DNA of 64,000 nucleotides from Sutterella sp. (GTDB taxonomy: Bacteria > Pseudomonadota > Gammaproteobacteria > Burkholderiales > Burkholderiaceae_F): contig JAGBFJ010000010.1 in NCBI GenBank assembly GCA_017936545.1, positions 1 through 64,000 of the forward strand, in the 5' to 3' direction. Both the position numbers and the translations under genes were made by a program. Below the pieces are notes generated by a model. The model was not told the origin of the DNA, ran no database searches, and worked only from the letters and a program-made list of their open reading frames with translations. This document shows, in pieces, positions 44,896 through 53,374 of the stretch; position 1 is the stretch's first letter, and every line of letters starts with the position of its first letter.

Positions 44896-45462
44896 ATGGC
44901 GAAAATTCTTCCCTGCGGCTGCCCGGTGCGGCCTTCCTTCTGGGTGATGCGCTGGCGCGGGCTCATCGCGCCGGAAGGCGAGGTGCTCGACGTCGCCTGC
45001 GGCGAAGGACGGCATACCGCCATGCTGCTTCTCGAAGGCCGGCGCGTGCTGGCCTGCGACATCAATACCGCGGGCGTGGCGGAACTCGAAGGCGATCCGC
45101 GTCTCACCGTCGAGGAACGAGATCTCGAAGGCGATCCCTGGCCCTGGGGCCCGAACCGCTTTGCGGGCATCATCGTCACCAACTATCTCCACCGCGCGCA
45201 TTTTTCGCATTACTGGGAGAGCCTGGCGCCCGAAGGCGTCTTCATCATGGAGACCTATACCCGCGCCAACGGCTTCATCTGGGGGCACCCGCGCAGTCCG
45301 GCGCATTTCCTTGAAGAGGGCGAGCTGGTGCGTCTGATGCCTGCCGGGGCCAGACTGGTCGCCTATGAAGAGGGACAGACGGCCGAAGGCTGGTGCGTGG
45401 CCCGCATCTGCTTCGTGAAGCCGGGCAGCGGCACGCCGCTCGCCTACGGACTGACGCCCTGA
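44896..45462 (+). CDS. Class I SAM-dependent methyltransferase (TehB-like)
   Basis: 188 aa from ATG 44896, with AAGGA upstream, 14 nt after the protease gene. Motif I VLDVACGEGRHTAMLL and the following acidic LACDIN bind S-adenosylmethionine. GIIVTNYLHR occupies motif IV and MLAPEGVFIMETY-like text (ESLAPEGVFIMETYTR) motif V. An N-terminal CGCPVRPS is unusual. The substrate is not known; TehB relatives methylate small compounds such as tellurite or selenite. Confidence 0.8.
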   Translation: MAKILPCGCPVRPSFWVMRWRGLIAPEGEVLDVACGEGRHTAMLLLEGRRVLACDINTAGVAELEGDPRLTVEERDLEGDPWPWGPNRFAGIIVTNYLHRAHFSHYWESLAPEGVFIMETYTRANGFIWGHPRSPAHFLEEGELVRLMPAGARLVAYEEGQTAEGWCVARICFVKPGSGTPLAYGLTP

Positions 45463-45705
45463 CGGGAGCCTGTTTCCGAAGGCAAACCCGAGTTCGTACG
45501 GACGCTGAGCGTGCGGGAAGTTTGGTAAACTCAGTCAGCAAATGCGCCCGGGCTTCGGCCTTTGGCGCGGCTTCGCCCGACGGCGAAGAAAAAAGCGTTT
45601 CCTTCATCCGATCCCCTGCGGCGTCCGCGTTCAGCGCGTCGATGCCGGAGCCGGCGGGACCGGGCGGCGGGATGCGCATGCTTTTTTCGAAAAGGATTTT
45701 TTTAG

Positions 45706-46866
45706 ATGAATAAGCGTTCGCTGCGCGCAGCGGCTCTTTGCCCGGCTCTGCTGGTGCTGGGCGGCTGCTCCGCTCTCGGTATCAATTTCTCCGACGACAA
45801 GGTTCAGTACGAGGCGTCCAATACGCGCGCCAATCTCGAGGTGCCGCCCGATCTGGCCCCGATCCCGAACGACAACCGCTTTGAAGTGCCGGCCCGTCCG
45901 GGCGTCGTGAGCGCCAATGCCGAGGCCGCCCGTCTGGAAGCTGCAGGCGAAGTGAAGGCCGACCGCGGCGAGATCGTGCAGCGCACGGTCGTCTCCAAGA
46001 TGATGCGAGACGGCGCCTCCCGCTGGCTCCGCGTCAATGCCGATGCCGAACATCTCTGGACGGTGGTTCAGGACTTCTGGCCTTCCGTCGGCCTCGTCGT
46101 CCGCCGTCAGGATCCGAAGACGGGCTACATGGAAACCGAATGGGCCGAAAACAAGGCCAAGCTGCCGCAGGACATCATCCGCGGCACGATCGGCAAAGTG
46201 CTGGACTTTGCCTATTCGACAGGCGAACGCGATCAGTACCGCTGCCGCATCGAACGCAACGAGGACGGCACGAGCGACATCTTCATCACGCACCGCTCGA
46301 TGGTCGAAGTGGTGACCGGTTCGCAGAGCGACTCCACCATGTGGCAGCCCGGTCCGGCCGACCCCACGATGGAAGCCGAAATGCTGCAGCGTCTTGCGCT
46401 TCGCATCGACAGCGAATTTAATCCTGACGCTGAGCCTGCCGCCAAGGCTGCCGACATCGTCAAGCAGGAGGACCTCACCAAGAAGGAAGCCCGCAGCGAC
46501 GTCGTGAAGGGCGCCGACGGCAAGCTTGAGGCCGTCGTCCTGAAGGAACCGTTCGACCGCGCCTGGCGCACCGTCGGCCTCGTCGTCGACCGCATGGGCT
46601 TTGAGCTCGTCGACCGCGACCGCGCCGCCGGCTACTTCGCCGTCCGCTATCTCGATCCCGACTATGAAGCCAAGGTCAAGTCCGAACGCGGCTTCTTCAC
46701 CCGCGTGTTCGGCTCCGACAAGGCCGTCGACGTGCCTGAATACCGCATCCGCCTCGGCGACGAAGGCAGCGTCACGCGCGTGACCGTGATCGGCGGCGAC
46801 GGCAATGACGACAGGACGGGCGTTGCTCCGAACATCCTGACGCTTCTCGCCGAACAGCTGCGCTGA
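45706..46866 (+). CDS. bamC: Outer membrane assembly lipoprotein BamC
   Basis: 386 aa. Signal peptide with lipobox LGGC (Cys21), then the extended DDKVQYEASNTRANLEVPPDLAPIPNDNRF, the segment that in BamC lies across BamD. Two helix-grip domains follow (about 110-220 and 270-380; WPSVGLVVRRQDPKTGYMETEWAENKA is highly typical). It is part of the BAM complex folding outer membrane proteins. ATG 45706 follows AAAGGA by a T run. A 243-nt gap with no gene lies upstream. Confidence 0.92.
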   Translation: MNKRSLRAAALCPALLVLGGCSALGINFSDDKVQYEASNTRANLEVPPDLAPIPNDNRFEVPARPGVVSANAEAARLEAAGEVKADRGEIVQRTVVSKMMRDGASRWLRVNADAEHLWTVVQDFWPSVGLVVRRQDPKTGYMETEWAENKAKLPQDIIRGTIGKVLDFAYSTGERDQYRCRIERNEDGTSDIFITHRSMVEVVTGSQSDSTMWQPGPADPTMEAEMLQRLALRIDSEFNPDAEPAAKAADIVKQEDLTKKEARSDVVKGADGKLEAVVLKEPFDRAWRTVGLVVDRMGFELVDRDRAAGYFAVRYLDPDYEAKVKSERGFFTRVFGSDKAVDVPEYRIRLGDEGSVTRVTVIGGDGNDDRTGVAPNILTLLAEQLR

Positions 46867-46903
46867 TGCGTCCCGATGCCGGCCCGGCGGGCCGGCAGTC
46901 CGA

Positions 46904-46943
46904 AAAGCCTCGCTGCGGCATCCGTGCCGCCCGAGGCTTTTTT
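46904..46943 (+). terminator. Intrinsic terminator of bamC
   Basis: AAAGCCTCG (46904-46912) and CGAGGCTTT (46932-46940), continuing the T run. It ends 17 nt before the next start. Confidence 0.8.
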
Positions 46944-46959
46944 ACTTGAGCAGTTGATT

Positions 46960-47721
46960 ATGACCGTAGCCATCAATGAGGTTCTGACGCTTTCCCCCAA
47001 AGGCCGCGCATCCCGCGAGGCGTACTGGGCGTCGCTCTTTGTGTCGCTGATTCTGGCGGCGATTTTCCTCGTTCTGATCGGGCTCGTGCCCAACAGCCTG
47101 ACGGGGGTGCAGCCGGCGGGCTTTCCCTATTGGCTGGCCCAGGCCGTGTCGGCCGTCATTCTGCTCTACGCCGCGGCTTCGGCCGTGTATCTGACGGCGG
47201 CCGTCGTGAGAAGGCTTCACGACATCGGCTATGCCGGCATAGCCGCGCTTTTTCTCATCATTCCCGGCGTTCAGTTCATCGTTCTCGTGATTCTCGGTCT
47301 GGTGCCAGGGAAGAAGGGACTCAACCGCTTCGGTCCGGATCCGCTTGCCGTGATGACGCTGGGCGACGCCGTGCCGACGTCCTCCGCGCCGCGAGCGGCG
47401 CCTCGCCGTCCGGTGCGCGCGGTGCGCGAAACCTCAGAGGCGGAGGTGCTGCCGCCGGAGACTCCGCAAAAGCCGGCTGCTCCCGATGCCGCATCGGCAC
47501 GCACGGCTGAAACCGCCGATTTCAGGGACCTTCCGCCTTCGGAAGACACGGCGGAGGGACTCTTTCAGGCGGCCCGGTTCAAAATGGCCGGCGAATCGCT
47601 TTCGATTCGTCTTCAGGTCAAGGCACGCTATGCCGGCAAGCTTCGCGGGCTCCTTAAAAAGGGTAAGATTTCGCAGGCGGATTACGACCTCTGGGAACGC
47701 CGTCTGCACGAACTTCCATGA
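46960..47721 (+). CDS. DUF805 membrane protein with C-terminal SHOCT-like helix
   Basis: 253 aa from ATG 46960 (MTVAINEVLTLSPKGRASREAYW). DUF805 membrane domain: GRASREAYWASL, three to four helices, VRRLHDIGYAGIAAL, and LVPGKKGLNRFGPDP, all family marks. A Pro/Ala-rich acidic linker (about residues 150-205) leads to a short helical end (KLRGLLKKGKISQADYDLWERRL) that resembles a SHOCT oligomerisation motif. Function unknown. It overlaps the next gene by 4 nt. Confidence 0.82.
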   Translation: MTVAINEVLTLSPKGRASREAYWASLFVSLILAAIFLVLIGLVPNSLTGVQPAGFPYWLAQAVSAVILLYAAASAVYLTAAVVRRLHDIGYAGIAALFLIIPGVQFIVLVILGLVPGKKGLNRFGPDPLAVMTLGDAVPTSSAPRAAPRRPVRAVRETSEAEVLPPETPQKPAAPDAASARTAETADFRDLPPSEDTAEGLFQAARFKMAGESLSIRLQVKARYAGKLRGLLKKGKISQADYDLWERRLHELP

Positions 47722-48113
47722 GAAACCTTGTCTGGCGCATCGGACTTCTTTTTTGTCCGCAGTTTCGCTGCGGACGGCGCGAATACGCCCGTGAAACGGC
47801 GGGACTCGTCCTGACGGTCTGCGCGCTCTGGTCGCTCATGGATCCGATCGCCGATGCCGAATTTATCAGCGATGAGATGCTCGAGGTGATCGCGCTTCGC
47901 GTGATTCCCGTCGTCGTCAATCTGCTTCTGCTTTTCATGACCGCATCGTGCGCGAGACGCATGCACGACATCGGTCTCTCCGGCGCATGGGGACTGCTGA
48001 TGCTGATGCCCGTCTTCAACGTGCCGGTGCTTGTTTTCGCGCTCTGCTGGCCGGGAAGTCCGCTTCCGACGGGCTGGCGGATGCTTGCCGATGTGATTAA
48101 AAGGGAGTTCTGA
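47718..48113 (+). CDS. Small DUF805 membrane protein
   Basis: 131 aa, starting in an ATGA overlap with the previous DUF805 gene. CGRREYARETAG and ARRMHDIGLSGAWGLLMLMPVFN repeat the family pattern, with about four helices. Two linked DUF805 paralogues suggest a hetero-oligomer or a recent duplication. Function unknown. Confidence 0.8.
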   Translation: MRNLVWRIGLLFCPQFRCGRREYARETAGLVLTVCALWSLMDPIADAEFISDEMLEVIALRVIPVVVNLLLLFMTASCARRMHDIGLSGAWGLLMLMPVFNVPVLVFALCWPGSPLPTGWRMLADVIKREF

Positions 48114-48118
48114 AGCGC

Positions 48119-48742
48119 ATGTCGCTCGCTGTAACAAAAGACACGCTGGTTACGCTGTCCGTCCGCATGGCGGATATGACGGGAAAGATTCTTGAGGAAA
48201 CCGGCCCCGAGGGCATGACCTATCTGCACGGTCACGGCGATATCTTCCCGAAGCTCGAAGCGGCGCTTGAAGGCCGGTTTGAAGGGGAGGGGTTCGTCAT
48301 CAAGCTCGAGCCCGAAGATGCCTTCGGCGAATATGATCCGGACTCGCTCGTCATGGTGCCCGCCGAGCGTCTCGGCAATCCTGAAACGGTCGTGCCGGGG
48401 CTCGTCTTCGAAGGTGTGCCCGGAGAACCCAACGACGGCCGCCGCTGGCGCGTGACCGACGTGGCCGACGGCATGGCCGTTCTCGAAACCAATCATCCGC
48501 TCGCCGGCATGGCGCTCCAGTTCGAAATCCGAGTGCTCTCCGTGACCGAACCGGGCGACGAAGATGCGCTCGGCAGTGACGATGTCGTCGTGCCGGGCTT
48601 CCTGTCCGTCGCCGACCGTCTGGTCGACGAAGAAGGCGAGGATCCTTCCGACGAGGACATGGACAGAATGCTCGAAGGCCGGGAAACGGCCGCGGCGCCC
48701 GACAGCTTCATGTCGGCGGCAGCGCCCCGCATCATTCGCTGA
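48119..48742 (+). CDS. FKBP-type peptidyl-prolyl isomerase (SlyD/FkpB-like)
   Basis: 207 aa, starting 5 nt after the DUF805 gene. YLHGHGDIFPKLEAALEGRFEGEGFVIKLEPEDAFGEYDPDSLVMVPAERL is the SlyD pattern: an FKBP fold with an inserted chaperone flap. The His/Cys-rich metal-binding tail of E. coli SlyD is absent; the end is acidic (DPSDEDMDRMLEG). It should act as a folding catalyst or chaperone in the cytoplasm. ATG 48119 is preceded by GGGAG at some distance. Confidence 0.85.
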   Translation: MSLAVTKDTLVTLSVRMADMTGKILEETGPEGMTYLHGHGDIFPKLEAALEGRFEGEGFVIKLEPEDAFGEYDPDSLVMVPAERLGNPETVVPGLVFEGVPGEPNDGRRWRVTDVADGMAVLETNHPLAGMALQFEIRVLSVTEPGDEDALGSDDVVVPGFLSVADRLVDEEGEDPSDEDMDRMLEGRETAAAPDSFMSAAAPRIIR

Positions 48743-48762
48743 CGTTTTCTTCCGCCATGACC

Positions 48763-48789
48763 CGAAAGCCGGCTTTTCGCCGGCTTTCG
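48763..48789. terminator. Bidirectional hairpin between the FKBP gene and gluQ
   Basis: CGAAAGCCGGC (48763-48773), TTTTC loop, GCCGGCTTTCG (48779-48789): a perfect 11-bp stem between convergent genes. Confidence 0.7.
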
Positions 48790-48793
48790 CCGT

Positions 48794-49666
48794 TCAGAAG
48801 ACACCTCGAGCTTCGAGCCGCTCCTTCCAGCAGCGCGCGGCGGTTTTCCAGAACGCCGCCTGCGAGTCCGCGCCGATCGGCTCGAAGCCGAGATGCCGCC
48901 AGGCCCGTTCCGTTTCGCCGCGCAGATCGTCCGGGTTGAGGGGCACCGCGCCCTGCTGCTTGGAAAGCTTCTGGCCGTCGCTGTTGAGCACCAGCGGCAG
49001 GTGCATATAGCGGGGAGGACGGGCGCCGAGCGCTTCATAAAGCATGATCTGACGCGGGGTATTGTCGATGAGGTCGGCGCCCCGGACGATGTCGGTGACG
49101 CCCTGGTAAAGGTCGTCTGCGACCACGGCGAGCTGATAGGCCCAGAGACCGTCCGCACGCTTCAGAACAAAGTCTCCTGCCTCTTTTTCCACATTCTGCG
49201 TGAATGATCCGGCCAGACGGTCGTCAAACGTCACGGGCACGCCGTTCGTGAGAAAGCGCCAGGCTCGCACGGGACGCCCGCCCGTGCCGCTGCGGCAGGT
49301 GCCGGGATAGACGCCGGCGGGCAGACCGAGAGCCAGAGCGCGCTCGGCGGCTTCACGGCGGGAACAGGCGCAGCCGTAGACCCGGCCGTCCCGTCTGAGG
49401 CGTTTGAGCGTTTCGGCGTAGGCGTCGTACCGGTCGTGCTGCCACAGCACGGGTTCGTCGGAGTTCAGACCGAGCCGCCGAAGCGTATCGATGATGGCCT
49501 TGTCGGCGCCGGGCACGTCCCGGGGCGGGTCGATGTCTTCAATGCGCACAAGCCAGACGCCGTCGTGGGCTCGGGCGTCGAGGTAGCTCGCCATGGCGGC
49601 GACAAGACTGCCGGCATGAAGAAGACCGGTGGGGGAGGGAGCGAAGCGGCCGCGGTAGGACGTCAT
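48794..49666 (-). CDS. gluQ: Glutamyl-queuosine tRNA(Asp) synthetase
   Basis: 290 aa from the ATG at 49666 (MTSYRGRFAPSPTGLLHAGSLVAAMAS). It resembles the catalytic half of GluRS without an anticodon domain. The HIGH-like LLHAGS, zinc ligands in YGCACSRRE and YPGTCR, and the KMSKS-like QKLSKQ are visible. It attaches glutamate to queuosine in the tRNA-Asp anticodon. It lies downstream of rne on the same strand, behind a terminator. Confidence 0.92.
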   Translation of the reverse strand: MTSYRGRFAPSPTGLLHAGSLVAAMASYLDARAHDGVWLVRIEDIDPPRDVPGADKAIIDTLRRLGLNSDEPVLWQHDRYDAYAETLKRLRRDGRVYGCACSRREAAERALALGLPAGVYPGTCRSGTGGRPVRAWRFLTNGVPVTFDDRLAGSFTQNVEKEAGDFVLKRADGLWAYQLAVVADDLYQGVTDIVRGADLIDNTPRQIMLYEALGARPPRYMHLPLVLNSDGQKLSKQQGAVPLNPDDLRGETERAWRHLGFEPIGADSQAAFWKTAARCWKERLEARGVF

Positions 49667-49720
49667 GAATCTGATCCGAAAACGCGAAAAGGTCATTGTA
49701 GCGTCGGCGCCGGCCGTGAA

Positions 49721-49753
49721 AAAGGGCGGCCCTCCGTGAAGAGAAGCCGCCCT
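49721..49753 (-). terminator. Intrinsic terminator of rne
   Basis: GGGCGGC (49724-49730) and GCCGCCC (49746-49752). Read leftward, the stem is followed by TTTTTC. A second hairpin (GGGGTCC/GGACCCC, 49774-49790) stands between it and the rne stop. Confidence 0.75.
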
Positions 49754-49804
49754 GTCTGTCAGGCGGGAGCCGACGGGGTCCGGCGGACCCCGGGAGCAAA
49801 CCGA

Positions 49805-52800
49805 TTATTCAGTCTTCGTGTGAACCTGAATCAGTTCGCCTTCCTCCGTCACGACAGACGCCGTGCGGGGACGGCCCGGATAGATCACGGGCGCGTAGAC
49901 GACGGGCTGAATGAGCTCGGGACGGGTATGCACCTGCTCGAGCACTTCGTCGGCTGCCGCTTCGGCGCGAGCAGGGCGTGCGCGTCCCGGATTCTTCACC
50001 GTTTCGTAGCCGCGGTAGGGGACGAGCTCGCGCTTGGTGAGCACCGGCACGAGACCGGCCGTGCGGAGGTTGGCCTCCAGGCCTTCGGCAACGGCGCCGC
50101 CGTTGACCGGACCGGGATGCGTGATCGCGGGCGCGGCTTCGGCGGGAACCGGTTCTTCAGCTGGCGCTTCCTCAGCCGGGACGGCTTCGGCTGCCGTTTC
50201 GGCAGGTTCCGGCGCGGTATGCGTCTGAGCAGTCTGAGCCGGATGCTCGGTCCGGACGTCGCGGGCGACGACCACGGCTTCCACCGGCGACGATTCCGCC
50301 ACGATTTCGGCAACGGCTTCGGCGATGGGCCTGAGCTGCGTCTTCACCGTGTCGTCGGAACGACGGCGGCGGCTGCGGCGAGGACGGCGGTCGGCCTTTT
50401 CAAAGCTTTCCGTGATCTGCTGAGCGACGTCGGCCATATGGGCGGCGCTCTTCAGATCCACTTCGGCCTTGGCGTCGGTTCTGACGTCGGCCTTGGCTTC
50501 TGCAGGCTGAGCGGGCTCGGCCTGGGGCGCCTTGGTTTCGATCTGAACCAGCGGCGCTTCCTCGGCGGGCTTCGCTTCAACGCGCGGCTTGCGGCCGAGC
50601 GGCTTGGCGTCGACGTAGTCGGAAGGTGCGGCGGGCTTGGTCGTTTCGATCTGAACCAGACCGGATTCGGCGGCGGGCGCAGCTTCCGGCACGGCCGGGG
50701 CTTCAGACTTCGGCGCTTCCTTCACTTCAGCCGGGACTTCGGCAGGTTCCTGAACCGGGGCGTCTTCGGACCGGACAGGCGCTTCAGCCGGCTGTTCGGC
50801 TGCCGGAGCGGCTTCAGCGGCGGCAGGCGCGGCTTCAGGCTGCTCGGCAGCGGGAGCGGCAGGAGCTTCGGCTGGTTCGGATGCGGCTTCGCCTTCGGCG
50901 GCTTCAGCGCTATCGGCGCCTTCGGCGTTCTGAGCCTGGGCGTCGGCGCCGCTGCGGCTGCCGCGGCGACGGCGGCGGGGACGGCGGCGGCGGGTTTCGC
51001 CCTGCTGATCGTCGGCTTCCTCGCCTTCCGGACGGGCGCCTTCAGCATCTTCCGTGCGAACCTCTTCTTCGGCGGGCGCTGCGGCCTTGGGAGCTTCGGG
51101 CGCGCGGGCCTCTTCAGCGCGGACTTCGGACGCCGGTTCCGCCGGGACAGCGGCTTCGGCGGCGGTCTGCGTCACTTCCGCGGTCTGGACGGGCTGCTGA
51201 GCTTCGTCCTCGGCCGAACGGCGGCGGCGCGTGCGGCGGCGGCTCGTCTTTTCGGCGGGCTCGGTCTGCTGGGCGTCTTCGCGGGGAAGTTCCGCCTCAG
51301 CCTGACGGCGGACGGGACGCTCGCGGCGCTTCTTTTCTTCCTGACGTTCTTCAGAGCGTTCGGTCTTTTCAGCGCGTTCGCTCTTCTCGGCACGTTCCGG
51401 GCGTTCGGCGCGCTCCGGACGGTCGGCGCGGCGGACACGGCGGCCGTCGCGGCGGCTGCCGCGGCGCTTGCGGTCTTCGCGTTCGTCCGACTTGCCTTCG
51501 GCAGGCTTCTTGTCGTCCGCAGGCTTTTCTTCTTCCTTCTTGCTGCTGTCGCCGAAGAGGAAGGCGGCGATGCGGGCGAAGAGCCCCTTCTTTTCCGTGA
51601 CGGGCTGGAGCTGAACCTGCTTGCCGGCCTCTTCCTTCTTCTCGGCCTGAACGTGAACCGGCGCCGGATCGCGCGGGAGCACGTTCTTGATCACGGGCAC
51701 CTGCTTCGGACGCTGAGGCTTGTCTTCCTGGCTCTTGAGCGCGTACGGATCGTCGGCGACCGTTTCCACTTCCTCGGCGCGGTTGAAGCTCGGGGTCGTG
51801 TCTTCAAGACGTTCGTCGTCCTGACGCAGACGCTCGATGTGGTAGTGCGGCGTCTCAAGATGCGTGTTCGGGATGAGCACGATCGGCACCCGGTGGCGTG
51901 CTTCGAGCTTGGTGATGTCGTTGCGCTTTTCGTTGAGCAGGAACGTCGCCACGTCTACGGGCACCTGCGCGTAGACGGCGCCCGTGCCTTCCTTCATGGC
52001 TTCTTCCTGAAGGATGCGCAGAACCTGGAGCGCGCAGCTTTCCGTGTCGCGGATCACGCCGACGCCGTTGCAGCGCGGGCAGGTGATGTGGTTGCCTTCG
52101 GAGAGCGCGGGACGCAGACGCTGGCGGGAGAGTTCCATCAGGCCGAAGCGGCTGATCTTGGCCATCTGAACGCGGGCGCGGTCGTAGCGCAGCGCGTCCT
52201 TGAGACGCTGCTCGACGGCGCGCTGGTTCTTCGTGTCGGCCATGTCGATGAAGTCGATCACAATGAGGCCGCCGAGGTCGCGCAGACGCATCTGACGGGC
52301 CACTTCGTCGGCGGCTTCGCAGTTCGTGCGGAAGGCGGTTTCCTCAATGTCGGCGCCGCGGGTGGCGCGCGCGGAGTTCACGTCGATGGCGACGAGGGCT
52401 TCCGTGTGGTCGATCACGATGGCGCCGCCGGAGGGCAGGGGCACCGTGCGCGAATAGGCGGTTTCGATCTGATGCTCGATCTGGAAGCGCGTGAAGAGCG
52501 GAATGTCTTCGCGGTAGCGCTTCACGCGGCCGACCATGTCGGGCATGACGTGCGCCATGAACTGGCGAGCCTGCTCGTAGATGTCGTCCGTGTCGACGAG
52601 AATTTCGCCGATATCGGGCTGGAAGTAGTCGCGGATCGCGCGCACGACGAGGTTCGATTCCTCGACGATGAGGAAGGGCGGCGGATTGAGGCGCTTGAGC
52701 GGCTTGCCGTCGACGACGGGCGTCGTGACGGAGGCGGCGACCCGGCGGCCGTTTTCCTCGCGCATCAGTTCGTACTGCGGGACGGCTGCGTCGGAAATGG

Positions 52801-53374
52801 CTTCCCAGAGCTTGAGCAGGTAGTTGAGGTCCCACTGGAGCTCTTCGGTCGTGCGGCCGATGCCGGCCGTGCGGGCGATGGTCGACATGCCGGAGGGAAG
52901 ATCGAGCTTTTCCATCGCTTCGCGGAGTTCCTGACGCTCTTCGCCTTCGATGCGGCGGGACACGCCGCCTCCGCGGGGATTGTTGGGCATCAGGACGAGG
53001 TAGCGGCCCGCGAGGCTGATGAACGTGGTGAGAGCGGCGCCCTTGTTGCCGCGTTCTTCCTTTTCAACCTGAACGATGAGCTCCTGACCTTCCGTGATGG
53101 CTTCGCGGATGCTTGCCGTACGGACGTCGACGCCTTCCTTGAAGTAGGCGCGGGAGATTTCCTTGAAGGGGAGGAAGCCGTGGCGTTCTTCGCCGTAATT
53201 GACGAAGCACGCTTCGAGACTGGGCTCGATGCGGGTGACGATGCCCTTGTAGATGTTCGACTTGCGGGCTTCGCGGCCGACGGTTTCGATGTCGATGTCG
53301 ATGAGTTTCTGCCCGTCGACGATGCCTACGCGCGTTTCTTCCGCGTGCGTGGCATTGAAAAGCATGCGCTTCAT
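49805..53374 (-). CDS. rne: Ribonuclease E
   Basis: 1189 aa from the ATG at 53374 (MKRMLFNATHAEETRVGIVDGQKL), with TGGAG 6 nt before. The N-terminal catalytic half is highly conserved: S1 domain (about 40-120), 5'-sensor/RNase H region, catalytic aspartates in RLRDLGGLIVIDFIDM and RYDRARVQM, and the zinc-link CPRCNGVG. GLFARIAAFLFGD (about residue 600) may be an amphipathic membrane anchor. The C-terminal half is disordered, with Arg-rich RRRR segments and long Ala/Glu/Pro stretches, and carries recurring VQIET/IQVHT motifs. It initiates mRNA decay and rRNA maturation and scaffolds the degradosome. Confidence 0.96.
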   Translation of the reverse strand: MKRMLFNATHAEETRVGIVDGQKLIDIDIETVGREARKSNIYKGIVTRIEPSLEACFVNYGEERHGFLPFKEISRAYFKEGVDVRTASIREAITEGQELIVQVEKEERGNKGAALTTFISLAGRYLVLMPNNPRGGGVSRRIEGEERQELREAMEKLDLPSGMSTIARTAGIGRTTEELQWDLNYLLKLWEAISDAAVPQYELMREENGRRVAASVTTPVVDGKPLKRLNPPPFLIVEESNLVVRAIRDYFQPDIGEILVDTDDIYEQARQFMAHVMPDMVGRVKRYREDIPLFTRFQIEHQIETAYSRTVPLPSGGAIVIDHTEALVAIDVNSARATRGADIEETAFRTNCEAADEVARQMRLRDLGGLIVIDFIDMADTKNQRAVEQRLKDALRYDRARVQMAKISRFGLMELSRQRLRPALSEGNHITCPRCNGVGVIRDTESCALQVLRILQEEAMKEGTGAVYAQVPVDVATFLLNEKRNDITKLEARHRVPIVLIPNTHLETPHYHIERLRQDDERLEDTTPSFNRAEEVETVADDPYALKSQEDKPQRPKQVPVIKNVLPRDPAPVHVQAEKKEEAGKQVQLQPVTEKKGLFARIAAFLFGDSSKKEEEKPADDKKPAEGKSDEREDRKRRGSRRDGRRVRRADRPERAERPERAEKSERAEKTERSEERQEEKKRRERPVRRQAEAELPREDAQQTEPAEKTSRRRTRRRRSAEDEAQQPVQTAEVTQTAAEAAVPAEPASEVRAEEARAPEAPKAAAPAEEEVRTEDAEGARPEGEEADDQQGETRRRRPRRRRRGSRSGADAQAQNAEGADSAEAAEGEAASEPAEAPAAPAAEQPEAAPAAAEAAPAAEQPAEAPVRSEDAPVQEPAEVPAEVKEAPKSEAPAVPEAAPAAESGLVQIETTKPAAPSDYVDAKPLGRKPRVEAKPAEEAPLVQIETKAPQAEPAQPAEAKADVRTDAKAEVDLKSAAHMADVAQQITESFEKADRRPRRSRRRRSDDTVKTQLRPIAEAVAEIVAESSPVEAVVVARDVRTEHPAQTAQTHTAPEPAETAAEAVPAEEAPAEEPVPAEAAPAITHPGPVNGGAVAEGLEANLRTAGLVPVLTKRELVPYRGYETVKNPGRARPARAEAAADEVLEQVHTRPELIQPVVYAPVIYPGRPRTASVVTEEGELIQVHTKTE

